A DNA stretch of 64,000 bases from CAVTND01 sp963735955. GTDB taxonomy: Bacteria; Pseudomonadota; Gammaproteobacteria; Burkholderiales; Burkholderiaceae_F. The notes beneath the pieces are model-generated. The model had not been told where the DNA came from, did no database searches, and saw nothing but the letters and a program-made list of their open reading frames with translations. A program made the translations under genes and the position numbers. Positions 10,571-21,460 of this stretch are shown one piece after another. Where the stretch lies: contig CAVTND010000002.1 of assembly GCA_963735955.1 (NCBI GenBank), positions 248,001-312,000 on the forward strand. Reading direction: 5' to 3'. Numbering within the stretch: position 1 is the stretch's first letter; every line of letters begins with the position of its first letter.

Positions 10571-11029
10571 CTACTTGCGCGGCCTGAACTCGCAGTCGGG
10601 TTTGACGCACTCGCAGTACAGGGCCAGCGCGTGATCATGAAGGGTGAATCCACGCTCGGCGGCAACCCGGTTCTGGCGCGACTCGATCTCGCTGTCGACG
10701 AACTCCTCGACCCGGCCGCAGGTCAGGCAGACCAGGTGATCGTGATGCGGGCCCTCGTTGAGTTCGAACATCGCGCGCCCGCCTTCGAAGTGATTGCGCG
10801 CCAGCAGCCCCGCCTGCTCGAACTGGGTCAGAACCCGATACACCGTCGCCAGTCCCACGTCGATATGCTCGGCGATCAGCGCCTTGTAGACATCCTCGGC
10901 GCTCATGTGCCGAACCCCGCGCTCAGCCGTACTGCGCTGGAAGATCTCGAGCACCTTGAGCCGCGGCAGAGTCGCCTTCAGACCGATGGTCTTGAGGTCA
11001 CTCGAATGCGGCGGAATGCGGTGGGTCAT
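10571..11029 (-). CDS. fur: Ferric uptake regulator Fur
   Basis: Fe(II)-dependent repressor of iron uptake, 152 residues. The winged-helix DNA-binding part runs from LKATLPRLKVLEIF to GLATVYRVLTQFEQAGL. The metal/dimerisation domain has HHDHLVCLTCGRVEEF and a second Cys pair in CECVKPDCEF, consistent with a structural zinc site. It is divergent from bamE, the standard betaproteobacterial arrangement. Confidence 0.97.
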   Translation of the reverse strand: MTHRIPPHSSDLKTIGLKATLPRLKVLEIFQRSTAERGVRHMSAEDVYKALIAEHIDVGLATVYRVLTQFEQAGLLARNHFEGGRAMFELNEGPHHDHLVCLTCGRVEEFVDSEIESRQNRVAAERGFTLHDHALALYCECVKPDCEFRPRK

Positions 11030-11176
11030 CTGCGAGCGGTTCTCGTCGGCGCCGTTCCCTGCCAGGCACGGCAGTGTTCCTTGCCAGATGGATCCTGCTA
11101 GGAGTCCGTTACGAAGATTCGATCAGGTCGGTAGGTATCATACGGGCTTCGTCGCGCCTGTCCCGCCCACGTATTG

Positions 11177-11692
11177 ATGAACCGCTTCCCTGTGCCTGCC
11201 CGCCTGCGATCTTTCTTGCTCGCATTCGCCGCGGCCGCGTTGCTGGCCGGCTGTCAAACGATCTCATCGGGATTCTCGGCAATGATGTCCTGGGCACCAA
11301 TGTTCATGCATCCCTACCGGCCCGATGTGCATCAGGGCAACATCATCACCAAGGAAATGGTCGATCAATTACGCATTGGCATGACGCGCGAGCAGGTTCG
11401 CTTCATGCTCGGCACGCCACTGATGACGAGCGAGTTTCACAAGGACCGGATCGACTACATCTACTACCTGAATCCACTCAAGGGGCAGGTTCAGAATCGC
11501 CGCGCGACCCTCTACTTCACGAACAACCGGCTCGAGCGCTTCACGTCGGACGAGATGCCGTCCGAAGAGCTGGCGGATGTGATGATCCTCGGGCCGAATG
11601 CCACTCGCGCGCCGCGCAAGACGGATGTCCGGCCCCAGACTCCCCAGACCGTGCCTGACCAGCAGACACCAGTGCCCGGCAGCACCGACTAG
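11177..11692 (+). CDS. bamE: Outer membrane assembly lipoprotein BamE
   Basis: Lipoprotein subunit of the BAM complex that inserts outer-membrane beta-barrels, 171 residues. The signal peptide ends in lipobox LLAGC (Cys26). The SmpA/OmlA domain follows: GNIITKEMVDQLRIGMTREQVRFMLGTPL and DRIDYIYYL. ATG 11177 is preferred over the TTG one codon earlier. The Pro/Thr-rich C-terminal tail is typical of betaproteobacterial BamE. It lies 14 bp upstream of dapB. Confidence 0.95.
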   Translation: MNRFPVPARLRSFLLAFAAAALLAGCQTISSGFSAMMSWAPMFMHPYRPDVHQGNIITKEMVDQLRIGMTREQVRFMLGTPLMTSEFHKDRIDYIYYLNPLKGQVQNRRATLYFTNNRLERFTSDEMPSEELADVMILGPNATRAPRKTDVRPQTPQTVPDQQTPVPGSTD

Positions 11693-11706
11693 TGCGGCCC
11701 TCGCCG

Positions 11707-12521
11707 ATGAAACTCGCGATTGCCGGCGCGACCGGGCGCATGGGCCATATGCTGATCGAAAGCGCACTGGCCGATCCAGACTTCACGCTGACCGTCGCTC
11801 TCGAACGGACCGACAGTCCTGCGCTCGGGCGCGATTGCGGCGAGTTTCTTGGGCGGACCACCGGCGTTCGCATTCAAAGTGATCTCGACCGCACTGGCCG
11901 CAGCCGAAGTGCTGATCGACTTCACGCGCCCGGAGGCAACGCGCGAGCATCTTGCCGCGTGCGCGGCGGCTGGCGTAAAGATGGTGATCGGCACCACCGG
12001 CTTCGATGAGGCCGGCAAGCGCGCCATCACCGCCGCGTCCGAACGAATTGCCATCGTGTTCGCGCCCAACATGAGCATCGGCGTCAATGTCACCCTGAAG
12101 CTGGTCGAACTGGCGGCACACCTGCTGGACACCAGCTACGACATTGAGATCATTGAAGCGCATCATCGCCATAAGGTGGACGCACCTTCGGGTACGGCGC
12201 TGAAGATGGGCGAGGTCGCGGCTGCCGCGCGCGGCGTGTCCTTCAAGGAAGCGGCGGTGCTGTCTCGTCAGGGGACCACCGGAGAGCGCAAGCCGGGATC
12301 GATCGGCTTCGCCTCCGTGCGTGGCGGCGAGATTGTCGGCGATCACACGGTGATGTTTGCGGGCGCAGGCGAGCGGATCGAGATCTCGCATCGATCCGCC
12401 AGTCGCGAGTCCTACGCGCAGGGCAGCCTGAGGGCGGCCAAGTTCCTGGCCAGACAACGCAGCGGCCTGTTCGACATGAATGACGTTCTGGATCTCAAGA
12501 GACAAATCGGGATCGAATTGA
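11707..12521 (+). CDS. dapB: 4-hydroxy-tetrahydrodipicolinate reductase DapB (frameshifted)
   Basis: NAD(P)H-dependent reductase of lysine and diaminopimelate synthesis. The N terminus MKLAIAGATGRMGHMLIES carries the Rossmann motif. The catalytic region EAHHRHKVDAPSGTALKMGE and the end SGLFDMNDVLDL are in another frame. The frames join if one extra base near 11893 is removed. In the second frame no stop occurs before the next gene. A TGA (12519-12521) overlapping the exbB ATG as TGATG would be used if one further indel lies just upstream. The gene is normally essential, so read errors are the likelier explanation. Confidence 0.85.
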
Positions 12522-13202
12522 TGGAGGCAAACACACTCGGGCCTGGCGCATTTCTGGGCGGAAGCGGACGGCGTGATCCGCTTCACGACGTATCTGCTGT
12601 TCGGCATGTCGATCACCAGCTGGTTCCTGATTCTGTGGAAAGCCTGGGCCTGGCTGCGCGTTCGACGCGCCTCGCACGCCATCGGCAATTTCTGGAACGC
12701 GCCGAGCATCGATGTCGCGATTGCCACCCTGAAGCCGATCGACGTCGAAGCGATCTTCGTGCCGCTCGCGACCGGCGCGTCCAACGCCGCCGCGCACCCG
12801 GCGCGCGAGAACAGTCTCGCGGCGCAGATCGATCGGTCGGAGCTGATCACGCGGGCATTGCGCCAGCGCATCAACGAGGCGGCTGGTCGGCTCGAAGGCG
12901 GGCTGGCGATTCTTGCCTCGGTCGGCAGCACGGCCCCGTTCGTCGGCCTGTTCGGCACGGTCTGGGGAATCTATCGCGCGCTGCTCAACATCGCCTCGTC
13001 CGGTCAGATCGCGATCGACAAGGTGGCAGGCCCGGTCGGCGAGGCCCTGATCATGACGGCCTTCGGCCTGGCAGTCGCGATTCCCGCGGTGCTCGCCTAC
13101 AACGCACTGACGCGCGTCAATCGCGTCGTGCTGGGTCAGCTCGATGGCTTTGCGCACGACCTGCATGCGACCCTGACCATGGGTTCGCGGGTCGAGGGCT
13201 AG
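12521..13202 (+). CDS. exbB: MotA/TolQ/ExbB proton channel protein (frameshift at residue 7)
   Basis: Proton-channel subunit powering TonB-type transport. An ATG at 12521 gives MEANTLG, then one extra G in the GGG run near 12538 shifts the frame. The continuation is LAHFWAEADGVIRFTTYLLF, typical of ExbB. The rest is intact, with three membrane segments (MSITSWFLILWKAW; GLAILASVGSTAPFVGLFGTVWG; PVGEALIMTAFGLAVAIPAV). If the base is real, translation could begin at GTG 12573, giving 209 residues. It is followed 8 bp later by exbD. Confidence 0.88.
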
Positions 13203-13210
13203 AACAGAGC

Positions 13211-13645
13211 ATGCCATTCGGCGGATTCGAACGGCACGGCGGTACGTCGCAGCCGATGTCGGAGATCAATGTCACGCCGCTGGTCGATGTGATGCTGGTG
13301 CTGCTGGTGATTTTCATCATTACGGCACCGCTGCTTTCGTATGCGATCAAGCTCGACCTTCCGAACGATCCCGCGCCTGCCGCACAAACCGCGGTCGCCA
13401 CGATCAAGCTCTCGATCGATGCGGACGGCAAGGTTTTCTGGGATTCCGATGCTGTCAGTGACGACGAGCTTCGCAAGCGCCTTACCGCCGCCGGCCAGCA
13501 GTCGACGGCACCCGAGCTGCATCTGCGCGCCGACAAGGCAACGCGCTATGAACGGATCGCTTTTCTCCTGTCGGCCGCTCAGCAGGCCGGGCTCGCCAAG
13601 ATCGGCTTCATAACCGAACCAGCAGCAGCTCCGTCCAAACCGTGA
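13211..13645 (+). CDS. exbD: Biopolymer transport protein ExbD/TolR
   Basis: Single-pass inner-membrane partner of ExbB, 144 residues. The N terminus MPFGGF and SEINVTPLVDVMLVLLVIF contain the conserved transmembrane Asp (LVDVML) needed for proton use. The periplasmic domain follows (ELHLRADKATRYERIAFLL). It overlaps the next gene's GTG start by 4 bp, so B12 binding-protein production and TonB energisation appear translationally coupled. Confidence 0.93.
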   Translation: MPFGGFERHGGTSQPMSEINVTPLVDVMLVLLVIFIITAPLLSYAIKLDLPNDPAPAAQTAVATIKLSIDADGKVFWDSDAVSDDELRKRLTAAGQQSTAPELHLRADKATRYERIAFLLSAAQQAGLAKIGFITEPAAAPSKP

Positions 13646-14523
13646 AGACAATCTGGGCGGCGCTGGTCGCCTGGAGCGCGTGGATCAGCGCGATCGCGCC
13701 GGCGCAGGCGGCGATCACGGTGGTCGATGACAGTGGCGCTGCAGTCACGCTGGCACGACCGGCGCAGCACATCGTCAGTCTCGCTCCGCATTTGACCGAG
13801 CAATTGTTCGCCGTCGGAGCAGGCGAACTCATCGTCGGCACTACCGAGTTCTCCGACTACCCTGCAGCGGCGCAATCCATTCCGCGCGTCGCGCGCGCCC
13901 ATAGCGTCGATCTCGAACGACTGGCCGCACTGAAGCCGGATCTCGTCGTACTGTGGGGCAGTGGCTTTCCGCCCGCGACGGCGGAAGCGATTCGCCGGCT
14001 TGGCGTATCACTGTTCATCAGCGAGCCGCGATCGCTCGACGATATTGCAACTTCGCTGGAGCGCCTCGCCACCCTGAGCGGTCGCGACGGCAAGGCCGCT
14101 GCCGCGGAATATCGAGGCAAGATCGACGCCTTGCGCATTTCGTACTCCGGCCGGCCGCCGGTGCGCGTCTTCTATCAGATCTGGGCCAACCCGCTGATGA
14201 CCCTGTCTGGCAAGCATGTGATCAGCGAGGCCATCACGCTCTGCGGTGGCCGCAACATCTTCGCCGACCTCAGCCCGCTCGCGCCCCAGATATCGACCGA
14301 AGCGGTATTGGCCGCCAACCCGGAAATCATCATCACGGCCGAACCCGACGGCCGCGCTTCCGGTGCGCTCGATGAATGGAAGCGCTTCACCACCCTGACC
14401 GCGGTTGAGCGAAAGCAACTCGTGACTCTCGACGCCAACCGCATCAACCGGCATGGTCCGCGCCTGGCAGACGAGGTTGCAGCGCTTTGCCTCGCGATCG
14501 ATGGTGCGCGGCGTGGTCGATGA
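13642..14523 (+). CDS. btuF: Cobalamin ABC transporter substrate-binding protein (BtuF-like)
   Basis: Periplasmic binding protein of the BtuF/FecB-CD class, 293 residues with GTG start. Signal peptide MKTIWAALVAWSAWISAIAPAQA is followed by RIVSLAPHLTEQLFA-type sequence (IVSLAPHLTEQLFAVGAG), AALKPDLVVLWGSGFP and VSLFISEPRSLDDI. This fits vitamin B12 or corrinoid capture better than ferric siderophore capture. The matching permease, ATPase and receptor genes are about 27 kb away (41-45 kb). Assignment to B12 rests on family resemblance and on that riboswitch-controlled set. Confidence 0.8.
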   Translation: MKTIWAALVAWSAWISAIAPAQAAITVVDDSGAAVTLARPAQHIVSLAPHLTEQLFAVGAGELIVGTTEFSDYPAAAQSIPRVARAHSVDLERLAALKPDLVVLWGSGFPPATAEAIRRLGVSLFISEPRSLDDIATSLERLATLSGRDGKAAAAEYRGKIDALRISYSGRPPVRVFYQIWANPLMTLSGKHVISEAITLCGGRNIFADLSPLAPQISTEAVLAANPEIIITAEPDGRASGALDEWKRFTTLTAVERKQLVTLDANRINRHGPRLADEVAALCLAIDGARRGR

Positions 14524-14537
14524 CCGCGTGTCAGTTC

Positions 14538-14618
14538 AGTGAATCACTCCTAGCGCACGCCCGCTGGATCGCCGGGCAAACCCTGGCAGTCGACGGCGGC
14601 CAGCTGCTCGGTGCTTGA
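14538..14618 (+). pseudogene. Remnant: C terminus of a short-chain dehydrogenase
   Basis: An open stretch ends in ARWIAGQTLAVDGGQLLGA then stop. ITGQTLAVDGG is the hallmark C-terminal segment of SDR-family oxidoreductases. Nothing SDR-like precedes it; btuF ends 15 bp upstream. It looks like the tail of a gene deleted by a rearrangement at this junction. The fragment is only about 26 codons, so chance similarity cannot be excluded, but the motif match is long. Confidence 0.55.
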
Positions 14619-14711
14619 CCTGAATTCAACGGTCGGCCCTTCTTGAACGCTCGTCCTTTGCAGATCGTGCGGCCACTTCCGTCCGCCGCACGGGTACCGA
14701 CCGCGCCCGCT

Positions 14712-15503
14712 CTATTTCGCGTCCGCAAGCTGCTTCAGCGTAAACGTATAGCTCACGTTGTTGAGCGGCTTGTGGCAGGCAAGGCACTCGGCCTGATTCA
14801 CTCCGGTCCTCTGCTGCTTGTCGGTGGTGAAAACTGCGTAGTTCCAGTCCTCGTTGCGCAGCATTTCCGGAAAGTCCTTGCCCCAACCCGCTTCCCGAGC
14901 CATCGCCGTGTAGAGAAGCAACTTGTCCGGCACAAAGAAACCGTCGCTGCCCATCACCGGCTTCTTGTCCGCATCGAGCTTCGCCGAGTAGACCTCGGCG
15001 AGCAGCACCGATCCGTCGGGCAGCGACTTGCCGGCCTTCGCTGCCTGCACCGCAGCCCTGTTGGCAAAGTAGTAGCGCACCTGATTGGTCGCTGGAAAAT
15101 TGATCGTGTAGTACCTTGTGAACGTGTCCTGGTAACCCTCGGGAAACTTCACGCGGGTCATCGCCACATTCGGCAGCAAAGCGGACCTGACACCGGTCTC
15201 GGCACCGGGCTGCGCGGCAAAATAGGCGGCGACGTTGGCAATTTCGTCGGCAGAAAGCTGTGCCGCGATCGCGCTCATGATAGGGCTCTTGCGGGTGCCG
15301 TCCTTCAGCGCCTTCAGTTGCGCCTCGAGATAGGCCGCCCGCTGCGCCGCCAGGTTGGGAATCGAATCGCTCACGCTCACGCCGGTCGGACCGTGGCACG
15401 CTGCGCACACTGTGGCGACCTTCGCCTTGCCGGCCTCAATATCGGCGGACAGTGCAACCGGCGCGATGAGCAGCAGGAAGGACACTCCAAGCACTTTGAT
15501 CAT
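14712..15503 (-). CDS. Secreted cytochrome c fused to a cytochrome P460-like domain
   Basis: Exported protein of 263 residues. A signal peptide (MIKVLGVSFLLLIAPVALSA) precedes a class I cytochrome c domain with CAACH at 33-37 and axial Met candidates in KSPIMSAIA. A P460-like domain follows (FPEGYQDTFTRYYTINFPA, GSVLLAEVY, NEDWNYAVF) carrying a second heme motif, CLACH, at about 240. A small-molecule redox function in the periplasm is likely; the substrate is unknown. It lies downstream of the fds/TauD genes on the same strand. Confidence 0.85.
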   Translation of the reverse strand: MIKVLGVSFLLLIAPVALSADIEAGKAKVATVCAACHGPTGVSVSDSIPNLAAQRAAYLEAQLKALKDGTRKSPIMSAIAAQLSADEIANVAAYFAAQPGAETGVRSALLPNVAMTRVKFPEGYQDTFTRYYTINFPATNQVRYYFANRAAVQAAKAGKSLPDGSVLLAEVYSAKLDADKKPVMGSDGFFVPDKLLLYTAMAREAGWGKDFPEMLRNEDWNYAVFTTDKQQRTGVNQAECLACHKPLNNVSYTFTLKQLADAK

Positions 15504-15643
15504 GAGGACCCTCCTAGGGTGACTGGTTGGTCGCGGCTGGAACAGCGTACGGCTTTGTCGGGTGCGACAACAGCTCCTCGGCGCGGATCTTTCCCGTTCG
15601 GTCGCACGTTTCGACGCGAAGCTTTGATGCACACCATTACGCT

Positions 15644-16711
15644 TCAATCTGGTTCGAGGGGCACGTTCAGCAGGGTACCCGGCGCCACGATGCCGCCGCG
15701 GTCGCCGACGGTGATCGTGCCGTAGCGAGCGGCGAACGCCGGCGGCAGCTCGCGTGCTCCCGGGCACGCGAGCCACAGACGCAGCAGGTGCCGGCGGCGC
15801 GAAGGCTCGGGCCAGTCTACAAAGGCGGTACGGTCGTGCAACAGCGCGTGGTTGTGGACGAACTGGATGTCGCCAGGCGCCAGGCGCATAGTCAGATGCA
15901 GTTGCGGGTCATTGGCGAGCGCATCGAATAGATCCAATGCCTCGATGTCTTCGCAAGTCAGCCGGGGCGCGTCGGCAAAGCGCTGAGCACTGTCGATGTA
16001 CTGCCTCTGATAGAACACCGTCAGTTCGCCTGCGTGCCAACTGAAAACCGGTAGCTCGAACCACGGTTGCATGCCGGCCGGCACTTCGCCGCGCCGGTCG
16101 TGTGCCATCGGGCGCAGCAGGCGCGCGAGCAGGTCCGGGCGTCTCGCGCGCATCTCGTTGAAGATCGTCGCGGCGCTGACGAGCAGCGAGTCGCCGCCAG
16201 CTTTCGCTTCACGCAGGCACAACAGGCCGACGACGTCGCAGGAGTCGGTGTGAAACGTCTGCCGCTCGCGTGTCTGGTAGATGCGGACGTTGGGGTCGCT
16301 GCTAGCCAGTCCCAGATCGCAGACGTGGCCGAGCAGATGTCCCTTGGCGTTCTGCGATCGCGCGCGTCCAAGATGCGCTCCAAGGCCGATGAAGAGCGTC
16401 GCTGCCTCGCCGCGACTGAAACGCTCGATCGGCAGGCCGCGCAACAGGACGAAACCACGCCCATGCAACAACTCTTCGCGCAGCGTCGCGAGCCGGGGAG
16501 CGAGCGTCGGCAGCGGAAATTCAACCTCGGTGATTCGGGCCAGGTCGAGGTCGTTTGCGAGGACCGTGCCAGTCGCGCGCGTCAACTCATCGATGCTCTG
16601 CGGCGCGAGCTTGACGATCCACTCATCCGAGGCCGCGAGTTGCGGGCCACGCCAGGCCGATGCACCTACTTGCTCCGGCGGCAGCCCGCGCATGTCCAGA
16701 CTCGAAATCAT
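15644..16711 (-). CDS. TauD/TfdA-family Fe(II)/2-oxoglutarate dioxygenase
   Basis: About 355 residues from ATG 16711 (an internal Met at 16693 is an alternative). The iron-binding HxD is in TFHTDSCDVVGLLCL and the distal His in FVHNHALLHDR, with the 2-oxoglutarate Arg in RRRHLLRLWL. LLHGRGFVLLRGLPIE is the typical N-terminal TauD segment. The family hydroxylates small carboxylates, sulfonates or gamma-butyrobetaine; the substrate is unknown. Its frame runs open into fdsA upstream only because of an indel there; it is a separate gene. Confidence 0.85.
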   Translation of the reverse strand: MISSLDMRGLPPEQVGASAWRGPQLAASDEWIVKLAPQSIDELTRATGTVLANDLDLARITEVEFPLPTLAPRLATLREELLHGRGFVLLRGLPIERFSRGEAATLFIGLGAHLGRARSQNAKGHLLGHVCDLGLASSDPNVRIYQTRERQTFHTDSCDVVGLLCLREAKAGGDSLLVSAATIFNEMRARRPDLLARLLRPMAHDRRGEVPAGMQPWFELPVFSWHAGELTVFYQRQYIDSAQRFADAPRLTCEDIEALDLFDALANDPQLHLTMRLAPGDIQFVHNHALLHDRTAFVDWPEPSRRRHLLRLWLACPGARELPPAFAARYGTITVGDRGGIVAPGTLLNVPLEPD

Positions 16712-16809
16712 CCCGAATATGCTGCATGACTCTGGGTTCCAGGTCTCCCGCGCCAAGCCTGGGATTTCAGCTCGGCATTGGTTCCCGCACGCGCAACCGC
16801 CGGTTCGGA

Positions 16810-19636
16810 TCAAGCGTTCAGTCGCTCCAGCATCTGCCCGCCGCCAAAGCTTGTCTGTTGCGGAGACAATCCGCCAGCGCAACACGCGCACCGCGCAGTA
16901 CTTGAACTCGGGAATTTTCGCGAACGGATCGAGTGCCGCGTTGGTCAGCTTGTTGATCGCCGCCTCGTAGTAACAGAACGGCACGAACACCGCGCCGCGC
17001 GGCGTGCCATCGTCGGCCCTGGCGAACAGCGACACCGTGCCGCGGCGCGACTCGATCGTCACTACCTCACCTGGTTTGATGCCCATCGCCGTAAGGTCGA
17101 GCGGGTGGAGCAGCGCGGTGGGTTCCGGCTCGAGCGCATCGAGCACCGTGGTCCGGCGCGTCATGCTGCCGGTATGCCAGTGCTCGAGCTGGCGGCCGGT
17201 GATGAGCACCAGCGGATAGTCGTGGTCGGGCCGCTCGTGCGGCGGGAATGATGTCGGCCGGAACGAAGCGCCCCTTGCCACCCTCGCGCGGAAAGTCCTC
17301 GATGAACACCACCGGATCCCCCGGGTCGCCTTCCTTCACGCAGGGATAGGTCACCGCGGATTCGCGCTCCAGCCGCTCCCAGGTGATGCCGCCGATGCTG
17401 GGCATGGTGTGGCGCATCTCGTCGAACACCGCTGAGACATGCGGATAGTTCCAGCCGCACCCGAGCCGGTTGGCGATCTGCTCGATGATCCATAGGTCCT
17501 GCCGCGCATCGCCGGGCGGATCGAGCGCCTGTCGGCCGAGCTGCACCAGCCGGTCGGTGTTCGTGAACGTGCCGGTCTTTTCCGGAAAGGCGCCGGCCGG
17601 CAGGATCACATCGGCGAGGTAAGCGGTCTCGGTCAGGAAAATGTCCTGCACCACGAGGTGCTCCAAGGCGGCGAGCGCCTCGCGCGCATGGTTGGCGTCC
17701 GGGTCCGACATGGCCGGGTTCTCGCCCATGATGTACATGCCGCGGATCTCGCCACGCTTGGCGGCATGCATGACCTCGACTACGGTCAGCCCCGGCTTGT
17801 CGTCGAGCGTGCCCGGAGCCATCTTCCAGGCCTGCTCGAAGCGCGCCCGCGCGGCGGCGTCGGTGACGCGCTGGTAGTCGGGATACATCATCGGTATCAG
17901 GCCGGCGTCGGATGCGCCCTGCACGTTGTTCTGTCCGCGCAGCGGATGCAGGCCGGTGCCAGGGCGACCGATCTGGCCGGTCATCAACGACAGCGCGATC
18001 AGGCAGCGCGCGTTGTCGGTGCCGTGCACGTGCTGGCTGATGCCCATGCCCCAGAGGATCATCGACGCCCTGGAGGTGGCGAAAAGGCGCGCCACGTAAC
18101 GCAGCGTCTCAGCGTCGACACCGCAGATCGGCGCCATCGCCTCGGGCGTGTAGCCCTCGACGTTCTTGCGCAGTTCGTCGTAGCCGATCGTGCGGCTGAC
18201 GACAAAGGCCTCGTCGACCAGACCCTCAGTGACGATGACGTTCATCATCGCGTTGAGCATCGCCACGTCGGTGTCGGCCGCAAACTGCAGGAAACGGTGC
18301 GCAATGCGCGAGAGGTCGGAGCGGCGCGGATCGGCCACGATCAGCTTGGTGCCATTTTTGACGGCGTTCTTGATCCAGGTGGCCGCCACCGGGTGATTCA
18401 CCGTCGGGTTGGCACCGATCAGCAACACCACTTCGGCCCTGGTCACGTCCATCACGGGGTTGCTCACCGCGCCCGAGCCGATGCCCTCGAGCAGCGCGAC
18501 CACCGACGATGCGTGGCACAGCCGCGTGCAGTGGTCGACGTTGTTGCTGCCGAACCCAGTGCGCACGAGCTTCTGGAACAGGTACGCCTCTTCGTTGCTG
18601 CCCTTGGCCGAGCCGAATCCGGCGAGCGATTTCCTGCCGTGCGCGTCGCGGATCGCCTTCAGTTTTCCGCCGGCGAACTCGAGCGCCTCCTCCCAGCTCG
18701 CCTCGCGGAACACGTCCATCACGTGATCCGGGTCCATCACGAAGTCGCCGCGCTTGGGTGGCGCGTCGGCTCGGCGAATCAGGGGCCGGGTGAGCCGCTG
18801 TGGATGGTGGGCGTAGTCGAAACCGTAGCGACCCTTCACGCACAGGCGGCCCTGGTTGGCGGGGCCATTGCGACCCTCGACGAACAGGATCGTGTTGTCC
18901 TTGACGTGGTAGGTGAGCTGGCAGCCGACACCGCAGTACGGGCACACGGAGGCGACCTGCTTGTCGGGCACGGTCAGCGCCACGTCGCGTGCGGGCATGA
19001 GTGCGCCGGTCGGGCAGGCCTGCACGCACTCGCCACAGGCGACACAGGTGGAGCCTCCCATCGGGTCGTCCATGTCGAACACGATCTTCGCGTGCTCGCC
19101 GCGGAACGCCAGTCCGATCACGTCATTGACCTGCTCGTCGCGACAGGCACGCAGGCAGCGTGTGCACTGGATGCAGGCGTCGAGATTGACGGCGATCGCC
19201 GGATGCGACAGGTCCTGCGCCGGCTGCGCGCGCGATTCGAAGCGCGGCTTGCCGATGTCCAGCTTCGCCGCCCAGTGGTCAAGTTCGCTCGCGCGCGTGT
19301 AGGCGGTCTCGGGCATGTCGGCCAGCAGCAGCTCGAGCACGAGTTTCTGCGACTTGAGCGCGCGTTCGCTGTTGGTCACGACCTGCATGCCCGCGGTGGG
19401 CGTGCGGCAGCACGACGGCGCCAGCACGCGTTCGCCGCTGATTTCGACCATACACGCGCGGCAGTTGCCAACGGGTTCGAGCGCGGACGAGTAGCACAGG
19501 TGCGGGATCTCCACCCCTTCACGCCGGGCGATCTCGATCAGCAATTCGTCCGCGCGGCCACTGACCTCGCGATCGTTGAGCTTGAAGTTCACGATCGGCG
19601 CATCGAGCATCGCAGCTTCCTTGCGGGTGATCGCGT

Positions 19637-19640
<4 letters not shown>
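16810..19640 (-). CDS. fdsA: NAD-dependent formate dehydrogenase catalytic subunit FdsA (two frameshifts)
   Basis: Mo- or W-bis-MGD enzyme oxidising formate to CO2, about 942 residues. In order it has an N-terminal [2Fe-2S] domain (CYSSALEPVGNCRACMVE), two [4Fe-4S] ferredoxin motifs (CIQCTRCLRAC, CVACGECVQACPTGA), CPYCGVGC, and the metal-ligand Cys in HCTRLCHASSVVALLEG (no selenocysteine). An extra base near 17246 moves the frame to PPHERPDHDYPLVLITGRQ. A second shift near 16865 restores the ending TSFGGGQMLERLNA and stop. It overlaps fdsB by ATGA. No fdsC or fdsD follows. Confidence 0.93.
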
Positions 19641-21346
<1,706 letters not shown>

Positions 21347-21460
21347 TCCCGACCCTCGTTCACAAACGCCGCCTTTGATGCGCACGCCGCAGCCAGCCCT
21401 TGGCCGCGGCGGCGCCGGCTGGGGCTTGCGGCGGACCGCCGAAGCAGACAGCCGTTTCGA

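Noticed and set aside
11849..13645. A 598-codon frame suggesting a DapB-ExbD fusion
   Set aside because: The middle third is an out-of-frame reading of exbB. Only the ends are real proteins, joined by two indels.
15644..17281. A 545-codon frame suggesting a formate dehydrogenase-dioxygenase fusion
   Set aside because: The proper FdsA C terminus and stop (LERLNA, TGA at 16810) exist in another frame, and the TauD protein has its own start.
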